A stretch of DNA of 64,000 nucleotides. Origin: Elymus sibiricus (taxonomy: Eukaryota > Streptophyta > Magnoliopsida > Poales > Poaceae). Below the pieces are notes generated by a model. The model worked only from the letters and a program-made list of their open reading frames with translations, was not told the origin of the DNA and made no database searches. A program made the position numbers and the translations under genes. How positions within the stretch are numbered: the stretch's first letter is position 1; every line of letters begins with the position of its first letter. Below are positions 45,772 through 56,184 of this stretch, piece after piece. The DNA lies in NCBI GenBank assembly GCA_039707655.1, contig CM077672.1, forward strand, positions 194,474,037-194,538,036, read 5' to 3'.

Positions 45772-48700
45772 TTTCGTGAATACGCGCAGTGCGTATCATT
45801 CCATTGATAGGTAGGAGAGAACAAGAGTGTGAAGGTTACAAGGGTAACACCTCTCGACGTGCACAAGACAAGGCGTAGAGAGGGTTACACGAGCATAACA
45901 AGAAGGGGATGCTCAGCCCCAAGAACAAGAAACATCAAGGCGGCATGAAGCTAGCAATATCCTTCGCTCCGGCAGCAGCCCAAGAGCGTGCATCATCCTT
46001 GATAGCCTGCAGCAGCAGCGAGATGGAGGGTCGAGCGTTGTCGAAAATACAGGCGTTACGATGACGCCAGATGGACCAAGCAGAGAGCAACACCAGGGAG
46101 GCCAGGCCCTTGCGCATAGCAGCAGGCACTGCCTCGGTGATAGACGCCCACCAGTCAAAGAAACATGCCTCAGGGTTTGGGGTGGGGTGGACAGGCGCAC
46201 GACACCAGGCAAATATCTCGTGCCAGATGACTTTGGAGAACGGGCAATGGATAAGCAGGTGGTCGATGGACTCCAGCTCCTGATCGCAAAGCACACATAG
46301 GTCGTCGTGCGGAAGGCCATGACGCGCGAGACGAGCTGCAGTCCAACAACGATCCAGGCCAACCAGCCACGCAAAGAACCGGAGCCGCAGGGGAGCCCAC
46401 GTGTGCCAGGTAAGCTTCCAGTGTGGCGCGACCGTCGAGCCGATAAACATGGCGTGGTAGCAAGACCTCGCGGTGTAAGTTCCGGAGTCCGTCCAACGCC
46501 ATCTAAGGGAATCAGGGTTGGGAGAGAGGGTGATCTGCTGCAGGATACGCCAAAGCTCAATGTATTGTACCAACGCCACAGGCCCCATGGCACCCTGGAT
46601 GTCCTGGATCCAGGCCCTGTCGTGCAGCCCATGGGCAACCAGCCTCGCCCTCCTACGGCGTTTGGGGATCAAAGTAAGCACAGCCGGAGCAATCTCAGCA
46701 ACGGATTGGCCCATAATCCATCGGTCCAACCAGAACAGGCAGGAATTGCCGTCCTCGAGAGTCCAACATGTGGAGGCGTCGAAGATGGCCTGAACCTCAG
46801 CATCAAACGGGAGGTGAAGGTGCCGCCATGGCCTGGAGCTGTCCGTGGCCTTGAGCCAGAGCCAACGGGCGCGTAGGGCGATGCCCGAGCGCTGCAAGTC
46901 CTGAACGCCCAAACCGCCAAACTCCAGTGGACGGCAAACCTTGCGCCAGCTAACCAGGCAGCCTCCGCCCGAGGATTCGCTTTTGCCATGCCAGAGGAAA
47001 TCACGCATGATGCGGTTAATCTTCTTGAGGATAGTAGGTCGAAGGGCCATGGCCATGAGCAGGTGTGTTGGCATCGCGGCGAGCACGTGCCGAACGAAGG
47101 CCAGTCTCTCGCCTCGCGAAAGGAGGGAGGCCCTCCAGGTGGGGAGCTTGCGAGCCATGCGCTCCACCAGAGGCATAAGCGATGCCGCGGAGACTTTCCG
47201 GACTGACAGGGGGATGCCAAGGTAGGTGATAGGAAAGTGCGCGATCGAGCAGGACAGCGCGCCCTCAATCAGATCCGCCTGCTCTGTCGTGCACTGGATA
47301 GGCGTGGCCGAGCATTTCTGGAAGTTCGTGTGCAGGCCAGACGCGGACCCGAAGACCCGAAGCAGCTCGCGAACTACCTGAAGCTCGTGGGGATCCGGGT
47401 GGCAAAAGATGACCACATCATCGGCATAAAGAGAGATGCTCGAGGCCATCCTTCGCTCGGTGAGTCGTCGAAGGACGCCCGTCCTGACAGCGTGTTGGAG
47501 AAGCGAGTTTAGCGCGTCAATCACCAAGGTGAACAGCATGGGAGAGACTGGATCGCCCTGCCGGAGACCTTTCTCATGGCAGATGGGAGGGCCGGGATCT
47601 CCATTGATCAAGATGCGCGTCTTTGCGGTGGACAGCAGGATCGAAACCCACTCGCACCACCACGGACCGAAGCCGAGATGCCGAAGGATTTGGAGGAGGA
47701 AAGGCCACGAGACGGAATCAAACGCACGCGCGATGTCGAGCTTGAGTAGCACGCGCGGAACCCTCATGTTGTGCAGCCGCCGAGCGGTCTGCTGAACGAG
47801 GATGAAATTATCGTGGATGCTACGACCCGCGATAAAAGCACTCTGGTTGGTGGACGCCATCGCACCGAGGCGAGAGACAGCACCTTGGCGAAGAGCTTGG
47901 CCAGAAGGTGGATGAGACTGATCGGTCTGTAGTCCGCAAGCGAGGCGGCATCGGGCTTCTTCGGAAGGAGGGTAATGAGAGCCTCATTGAGCTTTTGGAA
48001 CCCCATGCCATTCTGATGGTAGAGCTTGTCGAACACATCACAAATGTTTTGCTTGATGATATATCCCAACACGCACAGAGGAACTCCGAGGTAAAGCCAT
48101 CGGGCCCAGGCGCTTTCCCGGATGGTAGTTTCTTGGCAGCCTCCCATATCTCAGTCTCAGAAAAGGGTATCTCTAGCGCCGAGAGGTCAAAACGGCGATC
48201 GTCAAAAGCCTCGAAGTCAAGAGTAGAGCACCGTACGTCCGCGGCCCCAATGATGCCAGAGAAATGCTGGAACGCGGCCGCGGCCATTCCTTCTTCATCG
48301 GAAACCATATCATCGCCAACACGCAAGTGGAAGATGCGATTCTTTTGCTTGCGGTGGGAAGCATGAATCTTGAGAAACGTCGAGTTGGTGTCTCTGTCGC
48401 GGAGCCAAGACAGTCGGACACGTTGCCGCGCAATTGAGCGCTCCAGCGAGGCGAACCCGAGGTACTTGAGCTTAAGCTTCTTGCGCAACCAAGCCTCAGA
48501 CGGGGCGAGGGGGCGGGAGTCCTGCGCCGCGTCCAGGCGAGCAATAAGCTCACGCGCAACCAGTAGCTGAAGGGACACCTGGCCGATGCATCGTGCACTC
48601 CAACTTTGGAGGCGGCGGGCCGTGTACTTGAGGCGCTGGTACAGGCGGTGAAAGGGGTCCGGATCGGGCGGCTCGGCATTCCAGGCAGTGGCAACGACAT

Positions 48701-49434
48701 CATGGAAGCCATCAAGCTTCATCCAAAATCGCTCGAAATGAAAGCGTTTGCGGTTGCCCGGGCGCCGAGTACAATCCACCAGAAGTGGTGCGTGATCGGA
48801 GACAGCAGAGGCAAGGCATGTGAGAAGACAATGCGGCTGGCTGGCCTCCCAACTGGGTGTGCAAAGCACCCTGTCATTGCGGACAAGGGTGGGGCTGTCT
48901 TGCTCATTGGACCAAGTATATCTACGACCATGGAGGTAGATGTCTCGCAGTTCCATATCGGCAACAAAGTAACGGAAGCGGCTAATGGCACGGTGGTGCA
49001 AGCGTCCATTATTCTTATCGGCCGAGGTGAGTATCATGTTGAAGTCACCTCCAACGATCCAAGGGCCCGCACAGGTGAGCCGGAAGTTGTGCAACTCGGC
49101 GAGGAACTCCACCTTAGCATCGTCATCCTGAGGGCCGTACACGGCAGTGAGCCACCAATGCAGTCCACCAGTGAGCGGGGTAACCAGGGCAGACACATGA
49201 TAGTCACCAATTTCCGGTCTAGAGAGGGTAATCTCGGAGCGTCGCCAGGCGACTAGGATGCCACCGCGTGTCCCGGACGCGGGAAGGAAGAAGTCCTCAA
49301 ACTGAGGGCCAAGGGTCTCAGAGATGATTGGTTGGGTGACCACAGCAAGCTTGGTCTCACTCAAGCATACGATCAATGGGGACACCGAAGAGATCATAGA
49401 ACGAACAGCCGTGCGCCTAGCCTTGGAGTTCAGG
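45772..49434 (-). mobile_element. 5'-truncated L1-type LINE
   Basis: Flanked by ctggatatgtttgagtt at 45755-45771 and 49435-49451, a 17-bp target duplication. On the minus strand it begins inside the endonuclease (LNSKARRT), so ORF1 and the start of ORF2 are missing, as usual for incomplete target-primed reverse transcription. The 3' end has only a very short A-tail (ACGAAAAA). Confidence 0.9.
45935..49434 (-). pseudogene. LINE ORF2: endonuclease, reverse transcriptase and zf-RVT domain, frameshifted
   Basis: The endonuclease is seen from 49434 (LSETK, GGDFNMI, SDHAPLLVD). Around 48085 and again near 47865 the reading frame shifts. The reverse transcriptase then runs 47860-45935, with LLKLDIARAFDSVSW, GLRQGDPVSPMLF and the catalytic SLYADDVVIF. 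It is followed by a zf-RVT module (CVLCDQELESIDHLLIHC). In active relatives ORF2 nicks DNA and copies the LINE RNA into the site. The long open stretches suggest a fairly young copy, but truncation and frameshifts make it inactive. Confidence 0.85.
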
Positions 49435-49475
49435 CTGGATATGTTTGAGTTCTGTCGGCTGGATATGTTTGAGTT
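49435..49475 (+). repeat. Two adjacent 24-bp repeats at the LINE right border
   Basis: ctggatatgtttgagttctgtcgg is repeated at 49435-49458 and 49459-49482 with a late difference. One copy serves as the LINE target duplication. The other is an extra tandem copy. Confidence 0.8.
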
Positions 49476-49899
49476 CTGTCTGATATTCGTTTGTACTGAT
49501 AAATTGGGCATCTCTGAGAACTATGCTAAGTAAGTGAGAGGGTGTAGCTTGCCATGTATCTAAATTGAGGTTCTGTGCACATCTGAGTTCTTGAACTAGT
49601 CTATGTGAGCTGAAATTGAATCAACTTGAGGATTGAGATTGCGCTTTGGTGCTGGATTTCTTAGTATTCTCATTCTCCTGAGTGGAAATAACACGGTTGT
49701 AGTTGCTCCCCGTAAAAAACTAAGGATGTAGTATTTTAGTTGCAAGATAGTGCAAGATTTGTGTAATTGTAGGAGTCATGCCATGCTCATTCATTTGTAA
49801 ATAGCATGCCCTGAACTTCTCCGTTTTATGCTTGTTATGTCAGCCAGCAAGGTTTTGTTGTTTAGCTTGATTTTTGCAAATTCTCTAAAATGTGGCAGT

Positions 49900-50091
49900 G
49901 GATGGGCTCTTAGCCCAGAGGAAAGAGCATGTGGCATCTCTTTGCAGACTCGAGTTTGAATCCTGTGCGCTTAACTGATCACTCTGGTTATTACGTTAGT
50001 TGAATTCACTGTCCCGCACCTTTCTTAAATAAAATGCCGCGGGGGGGGGGGGGGGGGGGGGGGGGCTCCTTTCTTGTTGGCCCTTTTTTTT
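49900..50091 (+). mobile_element. tRNA-derived SINE with target duplications
   Basis: Box-A-like tagcccagaggaaagagc (about 49911-49928) and box-B-like gagtttgaatcc (49952-49963) have tRNA-like spacing. Near-identical tctaaaatgtggcagt (49884-49899) and tctaaatgtggcagt (50093-50107) flank it. It contains a 25-base G-run and ends in a T-run. I do not recognise the family. Confidence 0.65.
50041..50065 (+). repeat. Run of 25 G
   Basis: Uninterrupted G from 50041 to 50065 inside the SINE 3' part. Such a length is rare and its exact count may be an assembly estimate. Confidence 0.9.
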
Positions 50092-50107
50092 TTCTAAATG
50101 TGGCAGT

Positions 50108-52114
50108 AACACATAGCCACAGGAGTTTAGTCAACCTTTTCTCACCAGTTTCACATTAGTATGCACGAATATAATTGATTTACTAAATCATAGTACTTGT
50201 TTGCCATTCAGTCTGTTTATTTTCTGGCAATAACCTTGTTCGAGTTAAATTTCATGCTCAATGTCACACATATTTTGAATTTATTGTGCCATGGGCCTGT
50301 GTGCTTTTATTTCTTCATTGGACCACAGTAAAGAAAGTTACAGCTTTTTGGCCGAAATTCTTAACTTGGTTTTTGTTATTTCTATGTCTGGTTATAGGAC
50401 TATATAACGTTTATTCCTAGGTGTCTTTGGAAATATGATTGCCTTATCAAGTAAAGCTTGATTTGAGAATTATGTCCTGTTAGGATTACTGTGGTCCTTA
50501 GTTAGTTGACCGTTTTATAACTTAATGGCTTTCCATTGCAGATTATATTCTTTAACTTGCCAGCATGATATGCATGTGCTTGACTTTGTGCAATGAGGGC
50601 TTAGTACACTATGCTTTCTTTGATTCTTTTTGTTTGAAATTGCGAAATATCTAGTATGCGAGGAGACCGCACAATTAAAAGCATGGCTGGCATTTATCAT
50701 TTATGTTTTAGAGCCTGGTCTGGAATGAGATTCACAAATGAATACTGAATCATGTGTGCTAATATAACAACAATGTTTGGTTCAACATATTCAGTCTAGT
50801 TTGGTCGTTGTAAAAGCATCTGACCTACACAATTCTATTATGTCATGATACTCCTGATTATATTCACCTGTATCATATGTAAGTTGTCACGTACCATTGA
50901 CCACTCATTGCATTAGGACATGATCAATGGCCGTTTACTTACAAGTGTACATTTGTCTAGCGTTGGAAACTGTACCTAAATGATCTGTAGATTATCATGT
51001 CGTAGCATGATGTGGGTCTTTTATCATCGTTTTCTCATCTGTTGTTACTTTTGCCATGCTGTTTGACCTTACTTCCATATTACTATTAGGTTATTTATTG
51101 GTTAGCATTCAACATGATCCAGTAAATTGCTCACCCTTACCAAGCACGGGGTACCAGTTTCATAGGTCTCTGGCTGTTGCACAAGATTTGCACTAAGATG
51201 GTCGATGACTTAAATGTTTGGAATTTTTTCCCATCGGTAGTTTTGACTTTTGAACCATGTATGATGACTTGTTTGTTCATAAACCCAATCTAGTCGGCTG
51301 AATAATGGCAATCCGTAGTGCAATTGCAGATTGGAGAATGTTTTTTTGGATAACTGACCATCAAACTTTCGAAGGAACTGGCTAGTTGGTTGGTTCTTAA
51401 TTCTTGAATTTGATAAGTTTCTCCTGTTTGTTTGCTTGATATTTATGTTATTGCCTCCTGTTGTCCCCTTTTGCCTGTTCTATTTTACTCTTCTCCACAC
51501 TTTGTTTGTGTTTCTGAAGAAAAGAGTTAAATCTTCATGCAAATAGGTTGCCTGGCAATTTGGTTTTGTTCTCTGTGGGTTAGTATGGAGGACTGATTCC
51601 TCATCAAATCTCCCTGATCTTGTTTCCTTCTTCAATTTCCACTAGTAACAGTTTTATTTGCAATGTATTCTTCCAGATATGGCCGCATTTGAGTCCTGGT
51701 ATCTTAAGAAGCTACGTACTATATGGAATCCAACGAACCATACAAGACTGCTGGATGTACCAATGACTGCCAACCTGAAATCCTGAATGCAGCCATATTA
51801 TCAACCGGCAAATGTGATGTGATGTGACGCTACTCGTACGCTACATATAACATAATGTTTGTGACCTTTGTGTGATAACCGCTGTATTTTTAGTTATGGC
51901 AAGTTCGTTCTGCTTACGATTTGGACTGCATCAGAGGTGTGTTGCCCGTCTGCTGGCGGAGAGCTTTGGTTTGGTGTGAAACTGTTGCTGCTGAAAGTTG
52001 CATGGCTATTTTAGCAGATGAGGAGATTAGAGAGAAACTCAGATGGAAATTCACAAATTCTACCCGACGATTGGGACTATTGTCATAGGCATCAGAGAAG
52101 ACAGACCATAGGCA
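50108..52114. other. Intergenic DNA without recognised gene
   Basis: AT-rich, low-coding sequence with no long frames or clear repeats. An acceptor-like cttccag near 51670 followed by non-coding sequence might be a distant 3' UTR exon of UBL5, but nothing in the sequence proves it. Confidence 0.4.
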
Positions 52115-52810
52115 TCAGACACGCCTTGCTGGAGAACGAGCCCAGCCCTCCCCCATTTGATCAGCAAGGTTTACAGCAGCAAGCAGGGCCACTGTCTCTG
52201 CATGTAAGGCGCTGGATATAGACTGAGAGGAGCCAGCTGCAGCAAAAAGCACTTCACAGGAAGCATCTCTGCAGATTAACCCCCACCCCCCACTGCTGGT
52301 TTGATCTGAGTAGGCGCCATCAGTGTTTATTTTAACAGTGTCCGATGGGGGTGGCTTCCAAGCTTGGTGCGTGGTCACCTGAACGGCCGGCTCTTTGCTT
52401 AAGAACTCCTTCCACTAATTTACATGAAAGCGAACATAATTATTCCGTCGTTGCTCTGCGTTCACCATGGTTCCCATGATTTCTTTCATGCCACCATGAC
52501 CAAAGGAGAGCAACAGTGGGCATTCTCTGTTCCTCGGGCAGTCGGGTGATAGCATGCACTACTTCCCTTACCGAGCCAAGCTGTGAGAGCTGCAATCTCA
52601 CCTCCTCCAACTGCAGTGCTCGCCAGCAGGGTTTCACCATTTTGCAGTTCAGAAACAGATGCTCCCCATCTTCAAACAACCAACCACAGACGGCACACCG
52701 TGTGTCAAGCTCTACACCCCTCCTCCTAATGTTCATGTACAATGGGTGACTTGCTAATGTTCATGTACAATGGGTGGCTGTTATGCGCGAGTCTCCACAA
52801 AAAATGATGC
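52115..52810 (-). pseudogene. LINE ORF2 C-terminal fragment (zf-RVT and RNase H)
   Basis: On the minus strand: HHFLWRLAHNSHPLYMNI, then a zf-RVT-like CAVCGWLFEDGEHLFLNC, then in another frame KINTDGAYSDQTSSGGWG and HAETVALLAAV of an RNase H domain. These are the last domains of plant LINE ORF2. The frame is broken between them near 52420. The upstream part is lost at the border of the Copia element that starts at 52811. Confidence 0.75.
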
Positions 52811-54206
52811 TGTAAGTGCATCAAGTGCTTCCTTACTGGTTTTGGAGTATTGAAGACAAATAGGTTAAGGGACTAATGTGTTTGTGAGTGTACATAGGTG
52901 AAATAGTCCCTAAAGACTTGGTTTAACTTACGGAAGTCGACCCCTAAAAATATACTTCTTCAAGTGAAGAATTTGGTGCGGCCTATGAAGAATTTGATGT
53001 GAAGACTTTGGAGCTTGAAGACTTTGTTTTCATTGTTTCTTATTTTCTTATTTGAGTCATAGGAAAAACCGTACTGTTAAAGGGGGTCTAGGTGATATAC
53101 ATATCACATTTCCAAAGCGATGCTCAAACCTATACACATAACCACCGCTTCGAGTGAAGCCTTTGAAAATCTCCGAAACAGTTGACGAATTTGCTAGTGA
53201 CAGTGACGCAGTTCATCTGGTCACTGACGAATTAGGTCAGACTGAGGAGTTAGGAGTTCGCCAGTGCGATCTGCCTACCGTGATGAAAATGAGTGCCTCG
53301 ACGAAATTGAGATTTCGATTTCCGACCCTACGCCGCGTGCTAGCTGTCGAGTGGATCCTTATCCTGACAACGGTCTTGTCCGAAGGGGCATTTATGACAT
53401 TTCATGTCGGGTTGCCTCCTGGCTATAAATAGCCGCCCCCACAACCACTTGTTGGTTGGCTGCTCTAGAGAGAACTTGACACTTGTCATTTGAGAGCAAC
53501 CCTTCCTTTGACGACTTTGTGAGAACCCAAGTGAGGAAAAACCCAACCAGAGCCAAAGTGATTGAGCATCACTGAAGAAGTTGATCTGTGTGATCCGACA
53601 CTTATTACATTTGAAGACTGTCATTCTTCCAGATGGTTAGGCGTCATGTTCTGAGCACCCAAGAGTAATTGTGGCGTGCCAGTGAACAAGCCTGTGAAGG
53701 TTTTGGAAGTCTACCTTGAAGACTTACCACGAGTGATTGGGCGAGGACTAAGTGACCTTAGCTCAAGAGGAATACGGTGAGGACTAAGTATCCTCTGAGG
53801 TAAAACTCAGCCGCCTCAACCAGACGTACAGTTGATACAGCAACTGGAACTGGTCTACCAAATTGCTGAGTCTTCACCAAGCTTACCTGGTTTCAAATTC
53901 CTCACCCTTTACCTTTACGTAATTCCGCTGCTGAAGAACTTGTGTCCTACCCTTCTGGAGAATTTGAACTGAAGTATTTCATCATGCTATGTTTCATTTC
54001 CTCAGTTCATCTTCCTCATGCTTGTATGCTAGTATGATTACATGTTCTTCACTAGTATGTATCTCATATGCATGCTTCATGTTTCTGTGTTGATTTAGTT
54101 TCGCGTCTGTTTCTATTTCTTCACTCTGATTTTCGTCAAAATCTTCGGAGTTTGACGAATTTCTAAAAATCTCCCATCCCCCTCTAGGAGTTATCCTGCG
54201 CTTTCA
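52811..54206 (+). repeat. 5' LTR of the Maximus-like element
   Basis: 1396 bp from TGTAAGTGCATC to gctttCA, directly followed by the primer site. Many tgaaga/cttcaag strings recur. Its pair lies outside the window. Confidence 0.8.
53424..53431 (+). promoter_or_regulatory. TATA box of the Maximus-like LTR
   Basis: TATAAATA within ctggctataaatagccgccc, a strong plant TATA context, 614 bases into the LTR. Confidence 0.65.
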
Positions 54207-54208
54207 AT

Positions 54209-54220
54209 TGGTATCAGAGC
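54209..54220 (+). other. Primer-binding site (initiator tRNA-Met)
   Basis: TGGTATCAGAGC, complementary to the 3' end of plant initiator tRNA-Met, two bases after the LTR. Confidence 0.9.
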
Positions 54221-54273
54221 AAGATACTCCCTTGTTCTGTGTGATTTTGGTTTAACCACCTGGAGTTTTAGTT

Positions 54274-55662
54274 ATGTCGATCGCAGGAATGATCAAGGTA
54301 TCCGCTACGTGCCTCATCTTCGATGGCACGAACTATCCATACTGGAAGGTCATGATGCGAAAGCGTCTGTTGGCGATGGACAGTGAACTATGGACAATCA
54401 CTGAACTGGGTTTGACCGAACTCTGCAAGATGGCCAGTGCTGATGACATTCGCAAGTACACTCAGCTCGATGTTCGGGCCAAATACATCATCTGTTCTCG
54501 ACTGACCAAGGATGAGTTCACTCGCATACATCATCTGAGCAATGCGAAGCTGATTTGGGACAGGATCTCTGACGTCTATGAAGGGGCATACAGACGTGAC
54601 GATCCCTGGCTTGTGGAATTCAGGAATTCCCTCAAATCTTGGGAACCAGATCCTGCCTCAACTTCGTCTGCTGTCTGTCTCATGGCAAGAGGCACCAAGG
54701 TACTCCAAAGACCTTCATCTTCCTCTAGTGAAGGTGAATCTGGTGAAAACATGACACCCAGTTATTCCAAGCTTGCAAACATTGCCACTCGGCAACAAAA
54801 TGCCATGGAAAGGATTCAAAATCTGCTAGACAAAAGTGATGATCTGTTGAACGATGAAATGGAACGCTCTCAGACCTTGACTAACTATCTCAAACGACTT
54901 CAGTCAAAGTATGATGAACTTGAAAGTCGCCATGTGGCTCTCTCAGCCGAACACGAGAAGTTGTCCTATGAATTTCTTCAAAGGAAGCAAGATCTCGAGA
55001 AGCTGAGAGCGTCTCATGATGATCTTCAAAAAGAAAATGATTCACTCCTCGCTCAACAGATCAGTACCGCTCAGAAAAAATTTGTTGCACCATGCATAAA
55101 ATGCCTTGAACGTGAAAATGCAAATTCTTCAGCTGAATGTTTAAATGCTTCAGTACTTTCAATTGCTTCAACTGCTTCTGTGGTCACTAACCCCTCATCT
55201 GAGGATGCCACCAGTGATACTGACGAAAATGCAGGGTTGAAGGAATTGTATGTTACTGGCATGTACAAAAGCCTCAAAGGGCATCAAACCTTTTGTGATG
55301 TGCTCAAAAAGCAGATTCTGAACAGGAACCCTAGGAAAGAGGGTATTGCTTTTGAGAGAAAGCTTAATGCTGATGGTTCGTATTGGAAACCTGAGCAGTA
55401 TCCCAAAACCAGCTGGGTTGCTGCACAGGGACCTCCAATAGATCCATCCACTCTATCTGGCTATACTTGTGATACTTCATATTCTTCAGATGAGTCATTT
55501 GACTCAAATTACAAACTGTTCAAAAATCAGAATGGTGAAGTATTTGCCAGATTTGTTGGTACTAACTGCAGGAACGATTCACCTGTGAAGAAAATCTGGG
55601 TCCCCAAAAGCCTTCTGGAAAATCTTCAGGTGAATGTCATCATGACACCATCGATGAAGTAG
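54274..55662 (+). CDS. gag of the Maximus-like element, shortened
   Basis: Starts MSIAGMIKVSATCLIFDGTN. The N-terminal Copia gag part includes YPYWKVMMRKRLLAMDSELW. Residues about 175-270 are a heptad-like coiled coil (LQSKYDELESRHVALSAEHE). Near residue 105 a stretch between VYEGAYRRDD and a Ser/Glu-rich region looks like an internal deletion compared with full-length relatives, and no CCHC knuckle is visible. It ends at TAG 55660-55662, where relatives continue, so the stop is probably a nonsense change. Gag would form the virus-like particle. Confidence 0.75.
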   Translation: MSIAGMIKVSATCLIFDGTNYPYWKVMMRKRLLAMDSELWTITELGLTELCKMASADDIRKYTQLDVRAKYIICSRLTKDEFTRIHHLSNAKLIWDRISDVYEGAYRRDDPWLVEFRNSLKSWEPDPASTSSAVCLMARGTKVLQRPSSSSSEGESGENMTPSYSKLANIATRQQNAMERIQNLLDKSDDLLNDEMERSQTLTNYLKRLQSKYDELESRHVALSAEHEKLSYEFLQRKQDLEKLRASHDDLQKENDSLLAQQISTAQKKFVAPCIKCLERENANSSAECLNASVLSIASTASVVTNPSSEDATSDTDENAGLKELYVTGMYKSLKGHQTFCDVLKKQILNRNPRKEGIAFERKLNADGSYWKPEQYPKTSWVAAQGPPIDPSTLSGYTCDTSYSSDESFDSNYKLFKNQNGEVFARFVGTNCRNDSPVKKIWVPKSLLENLQVNVIMTPSMK

Positions 55663-56184
55663 AAACATCCTAGAACAAATTCTTCACATGGACCTAAGTC
55701 ATCAAAAGGTCGCAGACCTACTAATGGTCGTGCTAATGCCTCTGTTTTGCAGGGAAACAAACAACGATCTGATGAATATGAGCATTACTCTTCGACCACT
55801 ATGTCCACAAAACATCAAAGAATTTCTCTGCTTATTCATTCGATTACTATAACCCTCCTGTGAAGAGAAATGTATATTCTTCAATGCCAAAATTCTCCAT
55901 TAATGCACTTCGATACATTGCTTCTCAGCCACCCATTCAGATGTGGGTGGTTAAGAAGAACTAATCTCTTCTGTAGGGTCAGGTCTTCAGACAACAATAA
56001 CATGCCTGATGAATTTGTTGAAGACCTGACAAAATTCTTGTTGGGATGCAAGCTAAACATGATGAAATGAATATTCATTTCACACATCCCTATGCTACTA
56101 GTTATTATTCATTGATGAAATTGTCTGACAAAATTGATTATCATATTCTTCACTTTGAAGTATATGAATTTGTAAGTCAGACTA

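Noticed and set aside
46307..46876. Plus-strand frames of up to 216 codons across 46000-49256
   Set aside because: Antisense shadows of the minus-strand LINE ORF2, which has the recognisable motifs.
49895..49963. A functional tRNA gene
   Set aside because: Only box-like motifs are present. No cloverleaf with a proper acceptor stem could be drawn, and target copies mark it as a SINE.
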